The notes below the pieces were generated by a model. It was given only the letters and a program-made list of their open reading frames with translations. It was not told the DNA's origin and made no database searches. From Bonia amplexicaulis (lineage: Eukaryota > Streptophyta > Magnoliopsida > Poales > Poaceae): a stretch of DNA of 64,000 nt. The stretch spans positions 18,296,128 to 18,360,127 of the forward strand of contig CM070740.1 in the NCBI GenBank assembly GCA_036346245.1, written 5' to 3'. Of the stretch, positions 1-11,945 are shown piece by piece. The position numbers and the translations under genes were made by a program. Within the stretch, counting starts at the first letter, position 1; every line of letters begins with the position of its first letter.

Positions 1-950
1 GGCAAAAGCAAAGCAATAGAGCCACCCCTCATTTCTTCACTTCTGCCACAACCACGAACCATGCCAAGCACCATTTCACTTTTCCTCCCTCAACCGAGAG
101 GAAGAGAGGAAGAAGAGGGAGCAAGGAGGAGAGGAGATCCCAAGGAGCGCAGAAGGCCGAGGCATGAGGGCTTTGTCGACGATGATGGAGGACATCGATG
201 ATCGCCGAATCAACGCCAAGCCAATCATTTAGTATGCCCACTTTTCCTCCACAACCCCATGGCACCGCACATTGGCACGAAAAAGTAGAACTGCAAGTAG
301 AAAAGGAGATGGAGGGGAGAACCATCCTGGTAGTAGATGGTCAGCCCGCTGCATGCCATCGCCGGCGAGTCGAAGAAGCCGACGATGACGAAGCAGCCAG
401 AGGCACAGGAGTTGACACCGAGGGCAAGGGCCATAGTCGGGCGGTAGTACTTGAGGGCTCGGAGCTGGTTGGTCGGCGCTAGGCGCCGGTGGCGGGAGGC
501 GGCCACCATAGGGGCTGGCCGACAGTGGGGCCGAGCCCCAAGGGAGGTGGCGATGCCGGTCTAGGCGGCCAGCAATTAGCATAGCGATCGGGAGGCTGAG
601 ACTGAGGGGGATGCAGCAGGGGACCGACAGCCGGTGGCCTGGGGGATGGCCGCGCCCTATATCCAATCGACAGAGAGGAGAGAGGGTAGGGGGAGAGATA
701 GCCAGGAGGAGAAGAGCGTGGTGGCGAGCTCCGATCAAGCAGTAGTGGTGGCCGGCGAGCTTGGCCGACGATGCAGAGCTCATTGTCTGACGCCGCGTCA
801 CCTGAGAAAAGCCAAGCCTTTCGGCCGAATGAAGGAAAGAGAGAAAAGAGAGGGCTCGGGTTGGGGCGATAGAAAAGAGAAAGAGAGCGAAAAAGAAGAT
901 GGAGGAAAAGGAAGGGAAAAAGAGAGAAGAAAATAGGACAAAAAGAAGCA
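1..950. other. GC-rich region without a supported gene
   Basis: Several overlapping open frames run on both strands, the longest antisense from 951 to 229. None has a recognisable domain, a clear splice pattern or frame-specific composition. One minus-strand frame (509-225) reads as a rather hydrophobic, membrane-like peptide and could be a captured gene fragment, but I cannot identify it. The last 150 bases are purine-rich (GAAAGAGA type). Confidence 0.4.
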
Positions 951-1179
951 AAAAAAATGTTTGGTACCTGCGTGTCGGGTCCTTAACCCTGGAAGTTATA
1001 AGCCAGCATCAGGTCTTACGTGTAGAATCAATGATGTTCATTCAAGCGCTTGTACCGAAATTCCATTCTTAGTCGGGATTATCTGCCTGTTCAGGTACGG
1101 GTCTGTGATTGACGCCGTCCGCACCTCGCTCCGCTCCGCTTGGTTAACAGGCAAGTGCATAGTATAGTGGTAGACTGTA

Positions 1180-1970
1180 GAGTTTTTGAAATATGTGATG
1201 TTTACATGATATGGTGATGCTTATATGAAAATGTGATGTTTACATGACATGATGTTGGAACAAGGTGAGCGATGGTGCTTACCTGCTAATGATGTTAATG
1301 ATGAGCATGAATATGACAATGGATATATGCATTCGCATCATGTGCACTCATGAGATGAGACTGGGATCCGCCTGGGTGTATACCGCAAGACCTACTTTGG
1401 GAGGCCTCCACGGGAGTGGAGAGACCCTGTGCAGATATGGGCGGGCCCAAGATTTTGGGTGAACATCGACGGGTGTTCACTCGGCAATACCAGTATATGC
1501 AATGAGATGGGCAAATGAGCATATAGAGTAGTGCTGCATCGCACTAATGGTATGACAATGTAGGAGCATGAAATGAAAATATGAACAGGATAATGTATGT
1601 GGAGAATGTTATGGCTGGTTAAATTGCTTACATGTTTTAGTAGTGTTTATCATTTATTATGTACTTGCTGAGTCTCTGGACTCATCCTTGCTTCATTTGC
1701 TTTTTTAGGTGAACATCGAGGACCTTGTGCACGGACGGAAGTAGCACATGAATAATTTCACGTACTTACAGCACTTCATATATCAGCTTTTGTTAGTATG
1801 TTTAACTCCACTAGTATGCTAGAATAGTTGCTTAAAATGGTATGATGTAAGTGGTGGCTGCTTTATAAATAAAGTAGAGTTTTGCCTAAAATGATCAGTA
1901 GTTATTTAAAAATAGTATTATTATGCGATGATGATAGCGCTTTAGGCCTAAAGGTGAACGCGGTGTTACA
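1180..1970 (+). mobile_element. probable Ty3/gypsy-type LTR (3' part or solo LTR)
   Basis: The segment carries a gypsy LTR-like R-region motif (ACTTGCTGAGTCTCTGGACT at about 1662-1681) followed by a TTGC/pyrimidine stretch, and it ends in GGTGTTACA at 1962-1970, a common end of grass gypsy LTRs. The 5' boundary was not found; 1180 is only where the AT-rich LTR-like sequence begins. No coding frame is present. Family assignment is inference from terminal motifs. Confidence 0.4.
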
Positions 1971-2508
1971 TTTTGTGAGCTCTTTTTTCCTCTCTTTTTT
2001 TTATGGGATTGGTAGGACAACTTTTGCCGGCCATGTCTCAGTGTTTAGGAATAAACTCATATTCGGAGTTCAGCCTGACTATAGAAGAGACCTGGGGCTT
2101 ATGATAATTCCTGCCGTTACCACCTACTTAATTTACGGGTGATATTCACAAAAAGAACTAATTAAGAATAGTGAAAAAAAATGTCAGCAAACAAAATACA
2201 GCTGCTGAAATAAAAAAAAAGGCATTTCAAGATTTACCCACCTCACATAAATGTAATTAAGTATTTGTCCTTGATGTATCACTGACTGGTGAGACCTAAG
2301 ACTATACGTCAGTGATACATAGAGAGATAAATTCTCAATTACATCTATTTGCAGCGGCAAAAACTCAGTTATCACAGTAAGAAAAGCGGCAGTGGCCAAA
2401 GTGCGAAAACTACCACATCATCCACTTCTGCTTCGAATTTCCATTCCAACAAATCTTCCTCTCTTGTCGTCTTCTCACACCCCATCGATCAGCATCGCCT
2501 TTCCTGCC

Positions 2509-3654
2509 ATGGCGGCGGCGGCGTCGGCATGGGCGGACGCCCACCAAGACATCCTCGGCCACGTCTTTTCCCTCCTCCCATCCATCACCGACCGCGCCAG
2601 GTCCTCCGCCGTCTGCCGCCACTGGCACTTCGTCGCGGTGCAGAGCCCACCCCCGCCGCTTCCGTGCCTCCTCATGCCGTCCACCGCGGGGACTTCCTAC
2701 TTCTGCGTCTTCGGCGGGACCACCACTGACCACCCCGCTGTCCCCGACTACGCCCTCAGCGCGCGCTTCTGCGGCTCCTTCCCGGGAGGCTGGTTCGCCG
2801 TCGCGCTCCACCAGTCGCACGGCCACGAGCTGCTCAACCTCCACTGCGGCGAGCGCGTCCCCCTCCCGGACCACCTGCGCGTGCTCGTTCGCGCCCAGGT
2901 CTACAGCGAGTCCAGCATGGTCATCCACGCTGCCACCCTGTCAGCCGCACCGACCCCCGGCGACCCATACATCGTCGCCGCGATAACGTCCGGCAAGACC
3001 AACATCGCGTTCTGGCGGCCGGGGATGGACGGCTGGTCTCCGCCGCTGCCAACGCCGGCACAAGTGCATGTGCGCCTGGGGTGGCCCAGGATGATTCCTG
3101 AGGACACCATCGAGGACGTGATATACTACCGCTGCGCTCAACAGGAGGGCTTCTTCGTCCTCACCGCCGAGGAGCGCCTGCTGGTGTACGTGCCAGAAAA
3201 CGGCGCAGACGGCGCGCTAACGATGAGATTGCATGTGTACCACTTCCAGGATCACCGCCTGACCTTGCCGGGACGCGGGCAGGTTGTCTCCCGCTACCTC
3301 GTGGAATCCTCCGCCGGGAGGCTGCTCATGGTCAAGAGATTCCGCGCGAGGCACGGCACGGCGTCATTCCAGGTCTTCAGGTTGCAGTGGGCGTATGGGC
3401 CTCATTGGCACAGGTCCACCGTCCTGACCGGGCAGGTGCTCTTCGTCGGGCGAGGCTGCTCCAGGGCCTTGGCGACGGGATCGTTCTATCCGGGCTACAT
3501 CCACTTCCTGGACGACGCCGAGGGCTTCCCTGGAGCAAGGCAGTACCGCTGCAGCGACACTGGACGGTGCTGTTACTTCACGCAGACCGTCCAATGGCGC
3601 CTGCCGCGAGGGCCTCCGTCGGACTGCTCGCCGTGGATTTGGTTCTTCCATTGA
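2509..3654 (+). CDS. F-box protein with DUF295 domain, single exon
   Basis: An intronless frame of 381 codons. Residues about 10-50 form an F-box: an AHQDILGHVFSLLP start, then a DRARSSAVCRHWH stretch. F-box proteins of this type usually act as substrate receptors of SCF (SKP1-cullin) ubiquitin ligases. The rest matches the DUF295 beta-strand-rich domain common in large grass families, including the late GQVLFVGRGCSRA and YPGYIHFLDD motifs. The ATG at 2509 was chosen because it starts the MAAAASAWAD segment just before the F-box and begins the GC-rich coding composition; an in-frame ATG at 2392 would add 39 low-complexity residues. The length fits the family. A 21-bp direct repeat spans the 3' end and the UTR (3615-3635 and 3668-3688). 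Substrate unknown. Confidence 0.9.
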   Translation: MAAAASAWADAHQDILGHVFSLLPSITDRARSSAVCRHWHFVAVQSPPPPLPCLLMPSTAGTSYFCVFGGTTTDHPAVPDYALSARFCGSFPGGWFAVALHQSHGHELLNLHCGERVPLPDHLRVLVRAQVYSESSMVIHAATLSAAPTPGDPYIVAAITSGKTNIAFWRPGMDGWSPPLPTPAQVHVRLGWPRMIPEDTIEDVIYYRCAQQEGFFVLTAEERLLVYVPENGADGALTMRLHVYHFQDHRLTLPGRGQVVSRYLVESSAGRLLMVKRFRARHGTASFQVFRLQWAYGPHWHRSTVLTGQVLFVGRGCSRALATGSFYPGYIHFLDDAEGFPGARQYRCSDTGRCCYFTQTVQWRLPRGPPSDCSPWIWFFH

Positions 3655-5551
3655 GATATATGGCATATCCGTCGGACTGCTCGCCGTGAAGAAGTAGTAC
3701 TGAATTGATGCCTCATATTGCAGTTTACAGTTTTCCTGACGCATTCAGTGATGCTGAACTGCAAAATCGTTTGAGCAGACTTGCAGTTTTCCCATGTCAT
3801 CTGTGATGCAGTAATGACCCAAGATTACAACATGTCCATTGATTATGCTTCTCTTTTTTTTTTCCTGCTGGTCTTTCCACTACACGTAAAAATTTATGTC
3901 GTAAATTGCTTAATATTAATTCAATGTGCTAAAATATACAATATTTCCGCTTCTACATTATTTGATGTGTGTTTGGGTGTGCCAATCCTAGGTTGAAGAC
4001 TTGACTTAGATGACTTGTCTGACTATGGATATGTTTCGATGTGCTTTTGTTCAGTGTACTCTGAATTGTGATAAGACACGGTAAAGAGTATCCTGTAATT
4101 CTAACCCAGTTACATGTAACTGAAGAAATTTATTGCCTCTCTTGCGAGGCTACTGAATACTAGTATTATAGACTGAGTATGGAGTCCGACAGTCTTACCA
4201 GAACATAGCACTATACATCTGACCGAGTATCAACAGAAAGAACAGAGAAGTGCCTTTCACCTTAAGCATAAACAGAGGACACTATTGTCAGACAAGCCAC
4301 AGTAAGTTTGTACCTTGCGTAACTGTGGGAATATTTTATGCACCTCACTGTTGTAAGTCTCCTAGTTCCTAATATGTGCGCTCATTTCGGTCAAAATAGT
4401 GAGCCCAACATGCATTTGCCGGTTAACGGGGACAGTGTGTGGCTTGTCAGAATCCTCCTTCCTAGTCAACTGAAGCAGTTGCTCTCAATCTTCAGTGACT
4501 TGTCACAGAAAGGAAAGAAAAAATAATGATAATAGCACCTACTGGTCTTGAAGTTAATTCAAAGGACAAAGATGAACCATTCTGGTTCTGAATCTTCCAA
4601 GAAAGGCCAAATATCAGTGAAGAGGACGTTGGGCGATAATCCAACAGAGCCATACCAATTTTGCAGAAAATAGACTCCCCATATGTACAAAGAACTCAAG
4701 TACTACAGTATCAAAGAGGAATGATTTATTGATGTTTCGAGAGAATAATCCTACTCCCCAAAACAGAGCAAACACAGCCCGAAGTAGCAATGAGCTGAAG
4801 TGACTCATCAACCAAACGATTAATGACGATGCACCGAAGCACACACAAATAGCAGCAGATAATTTACTAGTTTATTTCATCTAGAATACACAGAGAGAAT
4901 GAAAAGGTGCCTATGTGGCGGCTGCTAATGGCATCAATATGCACTGCTGAAAATATTTCTTATGCATGTCGGTAAATCTGATGGAGCTCATGTAAAACCA
5001 GAACATTGGGAAGATTAGAAGGTAAATACAAACACAATCTATGTGCATCACAGCATTATGAGGTATCACTCAGCCATTGATGAACAAGAACTTCGCCTAG
5101 TCTGTGACATTATTTTTCTAAGCGTCCCACACACACAAGTCATAAGTATGTTTGTCAGAGTCGTAAGCAATTAAGCATATCGTTCACCAAATCAACAACA
5201 TTACCCAATGCAAGGTTGAGGTCAATTTTGCACAAATACATATAAGCATCCAAATCATCCATTACTTGAATTGCAGCACCAATGTTTGTTCATGTCATGC
5301 ATATGAAGGTCATTAATATCTCAATCTGTAATTCGCACTTGGTAAAATTTCAGAATTCTCCAGTAGTCCATAACAATTGGCAACCATTCACGGTTCTATT
5401 GAAGATATCAATAATCCCAATTCGTAAATTAATAATTCACAAACAAACAAATCTTGTATCGATTACGTTAACACCTGAGGTGAAAGAAGCGGAAATGAGC
5501 ACAAGAGGGAATTTTTTGTGTCTTGATCAGGCCGCCCCCACCTTGACTTAC
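3655..5551. other. intergenic, no supported gene
   Basis: AT-rich sequence with no frame showing family similarity. On the minus strand, a short open stretch (about 5255-5155) could continue the candidate exon at 5552-5609 if an AAG acceptor near 5253 is used, but 35 codons is within chance. Confidence 0.4.
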
Positions 5552-5609
5552 CAACTACAACGCCACCCGCTCGTGGGAAGATGGAAATCGCGGCCACGCT
5601 GCTCCATAC
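5552..5609 (-). CDS. candidate second exon of a split minus-strand gene
   Basis: On the minus strand this segment has a CCTAG acceptor just before 5609 and a perfect GTAAGT donor at 5551-5546. Read in the phase left by the first exon at 20051-19704 (phase 0), it is fully open and gives a small hydrophobic peptide beginning VWSSVAAISIFPRAGG. If this joins that exon, the whole copia element at 5640-18497 sits inside the intron, about 24 bp upstream of the acceptor. The link is inference from splice phase only and could be chance. Confidence 0.35.
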
Positions 5610-5639
5610 CTAGGCGTACAATCAGATCGGATTAAATAT

Positions 5640-5863
5640 TGTGAAATTCTGGTGAAGCGTTTCAACCCCTGTAGAGGCCGCAGCTGCGTGTTGATTTTAT
5701 ATACCGGGAACAGCCTCACGGCGTGGCTTGCAGGATATGGAAGTTACAGACTGAAGAAACAAGAAAGAAACTCTATATTAGGATTACAACTAATTCTATC
5801 CATCTATAGAGATTTTATCTTTAACACTACTTCTATCTTTAACGTAACATGCTATCTTTAACA
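5640..5863 (-). repeat. 3' LTR of outer copia element
   Basis: 224 bp, highly similar to 18274-18497. It is the 3' LTR because the element is transcribed on the minus strand. The adjacent CCCTCCCTC at 5864-5872 is the polypurine tract read on the other strand. Confidence 0.95.
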
Positions 5864-5874
5864 CCCTCCCTCAA

Positions 5875-7494
5875 TCACAACTTTGCCAAGTTGAGATTGT
5901 GTTTAAATTTTTCTAAATTTCGAACAGAGAGTGCTTTAGTGAATCCATCTGCGACTTGGTCTTTAGAGGAGATAAATCTGATATCCAAAAGCTTCTTAGC
6001 AACTCTATCTCTGACAAAATGAAAATCAATTTCAATGTGCTTCGCTCTTGCATGAAACACGGGATTAGCTGATAAGTATGTGGCACCCAAGTTGTCACAC
6101 CATAAACACGAGACTTCTTGTCTTTCAAAACCGAGCTCAGCCAATAAGGACTCAATCCAAATGATTTCAGCTGTAGCATTTGCCAAGGCTTTGTATTCAG
6201 CTTCAGTGCTAGATCTGGACACTGTTGCCTGCTTTCTAGCACTCCAGGAAATAAGGTTAGGACCCAAGACTATTGCAAAACCACCTGTTGATTTTCTATC
6301 ATCTAGGCAACCTGCCCAATCGGCATCAGTGAATGCACTGATTAAGGAAGAAGATGACTTCTGAAAAATTAAACCAGTATTGATTGAACCTTTAACATAT
6401 CTCAGAATTCGTTTAACCGCTGTCCAGTGTGCTGTAGTGGGTGCATGCAAAAATTGACATACTTTATTTACCGAAAAAGCAAGATCAGGACGAGTAAGTG
6501 TCAAATACTGTAATGCACCGACAATGCTTCTGTATTTTGTACTATCCTCTGATTCCAACAACTCTCCTTCTTGTGCTGATAGCTTCTCCGTTGGAGAGAG
6601 TGGTGTTGGAGCTGACTTACAAGTTTGCATGTTGACACGAGCTAAGAGATCAGAAGCATATTTTCCTTGAGTCAATACAAGATCATCCTGATTCTTCTTT
6701 ACCTCAATGCCCAAAAAGAAATGAAGATCTCCCAAGTCCTTGAGAGCAAAATCATGACTCAGATCTTTCAACAGTGCTGCAACAGCTTCACTAGAAGAGC
6801 TTGTTACTATGATATCGTCAACATATATAAGAACAAACATGGTTATACCTTTTCTATTGTATATAAACAAAGACATATCTGATTTTGACGTATTAAATCC
6901 AAGACTCTGAAGCTTTGCACTCAATCTAGCATACCATGTTCTAGGGGCCTGTTTTAGACCATATAGTGCTTTGTCGAGTTTGCAGACATGTAGAGGTTGC
7001 TTGGGATCTTCATATCCAGGGGGCTGTCTCATATATACTTCCTCTTCCAGAACACCATGTAAAAACGCGTTCTGTACATCTAATTGTCGCAAACACCATC
7101 CTCTAGAAACAGCTATAGCTAGTACAAGACGAATGGTGGCAATTTTTACAATAGGACTAAAGGTATCTTCATAATCTATTCCATACCTTTGTTTAAATCC
7201 TTTTGCCACTAGTCGAGCTTTGTATCTATCAACAGTGCCATCTGCCTTCTTTTTTATTCTGTATACCCATTTGCAATCTATAATATTTTTACCTTCTTTG
7301 GCAGGAACTAAATGCCAAGTCTTATTCCTTACAAGAGCTTCATATTCATCATCCATTGCTATTTTCCATCTTGAATCATCAAGTGCCTCCTGCAAATTAC
7401 TTGGTTCCCCTGTAACACACAACAAGCCATAACCATACGGTATAGTACCATCAGTAAATTTTCTTGGTTTTCGGATACCGCTTTGCAGTCTTGT
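5875..7494 (-). CDS. copia reverse transcriptase and RNase H
   Basis: A long open frame (516 codons from its first ATG at 7425, and open upstream to 7494) with complete RT landmarks: WVYRIKKKADG, KARLVAKGF, the QLDVQNAFLHG block, ALYGLKQAPR, and the YVDD catalytic motif. RNase H follows with TDADWAGC, STEAEYKA and the HIEIDFHFVRD block near the end. In the element these copy genomic RNA to DNA in the particle. The frame is the same as that of the integrase segment upstream; the two are separated only by a TAA at 7495-7497. The end of the ORF abuts the purine tract. The catalytic residues look intact, so with the upstream frame breaks this is part of a nearly intact gag-pol. Confidence 0.95.
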   Translation of the reverse strand, partial: TRLQSGIRKPRKFTDGTIPYGYGLLCVTGEPSNLQEALDDSRWKIAMDDEYEALVRNKTWHLVPAKEGKNIIDCKWVYRIKKKADGTVDRYKARLVAKGFKQRYGIDYEDTFSPIVKIATIRLVLAIAVSRGWCLRQLDVQNAFLHGVLEEEVYMRQPPGYEDPKQPLHVCKLDKALYGLKQAPRTWYARLSAKLQSLGFNTSKSDMSLFIYNRKGITMFVLIYVDDIIVTSSSSEAVAALLKDLSHDFALKDLGDLHFFLGIEVKKNQDDLVLTQGKYASDLLARVNMQTCKSAPTPLSPTEKLSAQEGELLESEDSTKYRSIVGALQYLTLTRPDLAFSVNKVCQFLHAPTTAHWTAVKRILRYVKGSINTGLIFQKSSSSLISAFTDADWAGCLDDRKSTGGFAIVLGPNLISWSARKQATVSRSSTEAEYKALANATAEIIWIESLLAELGFERQEVSCLWCDNLGATYLSANPVFHARAKHIEIDFHFVRDRVAKKLLDIRFISSKDQVADGFTKALSVRNLEKFKHNLNLAKL

Positions 7495-7497
7495 TTA

Positions 7498-9046
7498 TGG
7501 TCGAAGTGGAGGAACATATGACGCCGGTGAGCTTGCTGGCACAAAGGATTCTCCAGAGTTATTTGTTGTAGTGCCAGAGTGAGTGCTCCCGCGCGGCTGC
7601 TGCGAACCACTTCCGACCAGAGGAGACGTAGCACCTTCTAATTCAACCGGCGATGCAGTTTCTGCACCATCTTCATGAATTTCTGCTGCATATTCTTCAC
7701 TGTTTTCTACTGCATATTCTTTGCTGTTTTCTGCTGCATTTTCTTCACTGTTTCTTCCAGAGATAACCTGCGCTTCAGAAGATATGCTAGTATGGTTGTT
7801 GTTAGGCATTTGATTAGTACATTGCTCACCCCCAGAATCAAATGACATTGGGAAATATAGAGAATTGGGAAGCAAAAGGATTTCTTTTCTGAGAAGAGCA
7901 CCAGCATTTTGATGAAGTTGAGCAAAGGGAAAAATAGACTCATCAAAAACAACATCTCGTGATATGTAAACTCGACCGGAAGAGACATCTAGGCATTTAA
8001 ACCCTTTATGTAGAGCACTATAGCCAAGGAAAGTGCATTGTAGAGATCGAAAGGCAAGTTTACGTTGATTATAAGGTCTGAGATTTGGCCAGCATGCGCA
8101 TCCAAAAATACGGAGAGAAGTATAATCAGGTTTCTCATGAAATAACCGTTCAACGGGAGTCTGAAAATCAATAACTTTACTTGGTAAGATATTGATCAGT
8201 TTGGTGACAGTAAGGAAAGCTTCATCCCAGAATTTTAAGGGCATTGATGCATGTGCAAGGAGGGCAAGACCAACCTCAACAATATGTCTATGCTTGCGCT
8301 CAGCCGAGCCATTTTGCTGATGAGAGTGAGGACAAGAAACATGATGTGTCACACCAATCTTTTGGAAAAAAAGAGTTTAACTTCTCATACTCACCTCCCC
8401 AATCAGATTGCACAGCAAGAATTTTTCGTCCAAGTTTACGCTCAACAAGATTTTGAAAATTATGAAAGACTTGGAAGACATCAGACTTTTTCTTAATAAG
8501 ATAGATCCATGTATATTTGCTATAGTCATCAATAAAGCTTACATAGTAGGAATATTTTCCAATTGAGTTAGGAGCTGGCCCCCATACATCTGAAAAAATG
8601 AGTTCCAGAGGAGTTGTAGACCTACTAGTAGATTTGGGATAAGGTAGTTGATGACTTTTGGCTTTTTGACATGAATCACACACAGAGCTAGGACTGAACT
8701 TACTGGAACATGAAAGCTTATTTGTGGTAAGAACTTGCTGAACTATAAAGAAGGACGGGTGACCTAAACGACTGTGCCATCTATCAATCGAGGGTGTGAC
8801 AGTACTAAAAACTTGCTTCCTTGGACTTGATGACTGGTGCGCAAGGGGATAGAGACCTCCTTCACATCTGCCTTGATGAATTATTTTCTTCGTTGCTTGA
8901 TCCTTTATAGAAAAGAAATTTGGATGAATTTCAACAAAAGCACTATTATCTTTTGCAAGACGATGAGCAGATACAAGATTTTTGGTGGCACATGGAACAT
9001 GGAGGATATTTTTAAGATGCAAATTTTGAGAAGGGGTATGAACAAT
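7498..9046 (-). pseudogene. copia integrase (GAG-pre-integrase, core and C-terminal part), one frameshift
   Basis: From 9046 downward the frame gives the GAG-pre-integrase region (HSRLGHPSF, zinc-binding CDSCQKAKSH) and the integrase core with FSDVWGPAP and SFIDDYSKYTW, then QSDWGGEY. The frame then breaks in a run of seven A/T near 8372-8378. It continues from about 8352 with HQQNGSAERKHRHIVE, the downstream integrase region and the IFGCACWP block. It runs to a stop (TAA) at 7495-7497, after which the RT frame continues in the same register. So there is one frameshift in a homopolymer and one nonsense codon. Both could be real mutations or consensus errors. The gag-side junction at 9046 is the nested insertion. 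Confidence 0.85.
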
Positions 9047-9051
9047 GGTAC
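9047..9051. repeat. target site duplication GGTAC (left copy) of nested copia
   Basis: GGTAC occurs directly outside both ends of the nested element (here and at 17120-17124), so the boundaries 9052 and 17119 are supported. Confidence 0.9.
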
Positions 9052-10437
9052 TAATGGATCGCGAGTAGGCTACGAGAGCAGAAAACAAAATTTTTCTACC
9101 GCGCACACAAGAACATCATGCTTAAGGAGGGATCATGGATCGTTACCACTAGGCCAGTGCAATGAAGAAGAGTTGGAGAAGCCGATCCAACCACGCGTCG
9201 AGTAGTAGTGGAAGTAGTCGATCGTCCCGAACCGATCGTCTCCTCACGCGATCAACCACACCACGAGCGGATCCAATCAGAGGTTGTTGATGCCGATCAA
9301 CGCCGCAGCGAGCGGCGCCTCCACGGTATCCACACGTCCGGGGTGGGCGCCGATCGCGAGTGTACCGGCACTCGCGAGCGGCTAGGGTTTGGCTCGGAGG
9401 TGGCGGCTACGGATTAGCTCGGGATTATCGGATCGTTCCTCGGCCCTCGCCTCCATATATAGACCTCCTCACTTGGGCCTCGTGGACCGAGGCCCAATAG
9501 GAGTCTATCCGGATCTCTATCCGAATTGAGCCCATATCCGAATCACATTGAATTAGTGTTCCAACCCGTTAAGTGTGCGACCACAGCAGGTTCACGTATA
9601 CTTGGTCGCGACCGAAACACCTTTCCGGTCACCACATTAATAGCGGCCTCTAGCAAGACATATTAACCTCAAAGTATACGTAAAGATCATATCGGTGAAC
9701 ACTGTAATGTTCTCATGTACTAATCCTTTGCCTCACGATATAGATTAAGCTCAAGGCGAGAGACTGTGTCATCCTCTTAATAGCTCAATCACTCTCTCGA
9801 TTCCGTGATGGATTATAAACTCGTGATTGACTCCTCAATCACCTTGGCATGGCCATGCACTTTCATAATCCATTACATCGAGGGGCCGAGATATCTCTCC
9901 CATAAGGAGGGCAAATTCTATCTTGATCATTCACATCCCACTACATGTTTCATGGCAAACCCAAAGACTACTTTTATGACTACCCGATTCACGGAGTAGT
10001 GTTTAGTAGTCCCAAAGTAGCTACTACGCATCTTTGGGAACCATGATGATCTCAAGTCTAAGGATTCCACATAAACACTATTTGAGACCAGCGATGACAC
10101 TTGGAATCTCTGCGGTGTCTCATGGCGGGTCTATCAACATATGTTCACTAACACATGTCCATATTATTGATTTGGTATCTCCATACCATGATCCATGAGA
10201 CATGATCATCAATCAATACATATCTTGATCTTTGAATCATATTTGTTCCTCATATGAAATATAATCGGGGATCATTTAGAAATAGCAACATTTTGGCATT
10301 AAGAGTCTCATGAATAAGTCACATACTCATTGATCAATAATGATAATGTCTATTTCAAGGAACAAAGCAATGTATCATAAACATAGTATGTGATATATTC
10401 AACATCTCCATGTTGCCTCTAGGGCATATCACCAATG
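9052..10437 (-). repeat. 3' LTR of nested copia
   Basis: Matches 15740-17119 and the solo LTR at 38817-40213 along its whole length. The inner edge reads CACCAATG where the other two copies have CACCAACA, so the boundary here is good to 1-3 bases. A degraded purine tract (CAAGTGGGA on the minus strand) lies just inside. Confidence 0.93.
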
Positions 10438-10499
10438 AATCCCACTTGCACTAGAGTCAACCATGTAGGTATCTAATACCCATTGCCCTAGTGTGAGCC

Positions 10500-11945
10500 T
10501 CATGCTTTGGGCCGGGAAGCGGCTTTGTCAGCGGATCGCAATGTTCAAATCCGTGTGTACTTTGCATATCTTAACATCGCCTCTCTCCACAATCTCGCGG
10601 ATGAGATGAAATCGCCGTAGAATGTGCTTGGACTTACAGTGCGATCTAGGCTCCTTGGCTTGCGCAATGGCTCCCTTGTTGTCACGATGAGGTCCATTGG
10701 GTGGAGGCACTAGCCATCACACCAAGCTCGAAACAAATTTCTTGATCCAAACGACCTCTTTAGCGACTTGAAGCCGCTATGTACTCGGCTGTTGTAGAAT
10801 CGACAACTGTCTCTGCTTGGAACTCTTCCGACTTACCGCACCGCCATTCGAGCGAACACAAATCCCGATCGCGATCTAAAATCATCTTTGTCGGTTTGGA
10901 AGCTAGCATCGGTGTAACCATTTACAACGAGCTCTTCCTCACCCCATAGCGAGGAACACATCTTTAGTTCTTCTCAAGTACTTCAAGATGTTCTTTACTG
11001 ATAATCCGATGACTTTCACGGATCGTGGTATCTACTCGTAGCACTTAAAGCATCTGAGACATCCGGGCGTGTACAAAGCATGGCATACATAATGGATACA
11101 ATAGTGAAGCATATGGAATCGCATTCATTTTATCCGCTCATCGGTGTACTAGGACAACGATTCTTGCTAAGATTTATACCATGTGACATAGGTAGGAAGC
11201 CTTTCTTGGAATCTGCATGTTGAACCTTTTCAACACCTTGTCAATGTCGTATCTTGGCTTAATCAATCGACCTTTTGATCTATCTCTATAGATCTTGATG
11301 CCCGAATATATCGCCTCTCCTAAGTCTTTCATAGAGAAACTACTTTTCAATGAAGACTTATGATTCGAGCATAGGAATGTCATTTCGATCAATAATATGT
11401 CATCCACATATAAGACCGAGAAACACGAGTGCGCTCCCACTAGCCTTTTGTAAACACAAGGCTCTTCTTCGTTCTTGATGAAACCAAACCCTTTGATTAC
11501 TTCATCAAAGCGAATGTTCCAACTCGAGATGCTGCTTTAATCCATAAATGGATCTTTGCGACTTGCATATCTTTCTAGGCGATTGCGGATCGACAAAACA
11601 CGTGGGTGTGTCATGTACACATCCTCACTCGATTTCCATTAAGGAAAGCTGTTTTGACATCCATTGCCATATTTCATAGTCGAAATAGCGACAATCGCTA
11701 GAATGATCCGAATAGACTTTAGCATTGCGACGGCGAAAAAGTTTCATCATAATCAACACCTTGAATTTGTTTGAAACCTTTGGCCCAATCGCGCTTTATA
11801 GATGTGAACATTTCCATCTATGTCTATCTTTTCTTGAAAACCCATTTGCACTCAATGGTTTTAACACCATCGGTGGATCAACCAAGTTCCAAACTTGATT
11901 CTGTGCATGGATTCAATTTCGGATCTCATGGCTTCAAGCCATTTC
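10500..11945 (-). pseudogene. degraded copia RT and RNase H of nested element
   Basis: Minus-strand segments give RNase H (DNKGAIAQAKEPRSH, KSKHILRRFHLIREIV, VHTDLNIA at 10710-10528) and RT (LYVDDILLI with the YVDD motif, SFSMKDLGE at 11440-11174). They lie in different frames separated by short indels, so no continuous product can be made from the sequence as given. Order and spacing are those of a normal copia pol, so nothing large is missing. Confidence 0.85.

Noticed and set aside
229..951. minus-strand frame of 240 codons near the window start
   Set aside because: No domain, and its leading residues come from a purine-rich tract; overlapping frames are equally open.
2410..2928. minus-strand frame opposite the F-box gene
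   Set aside because: Antisense shadow of a GC-rich coding exon.
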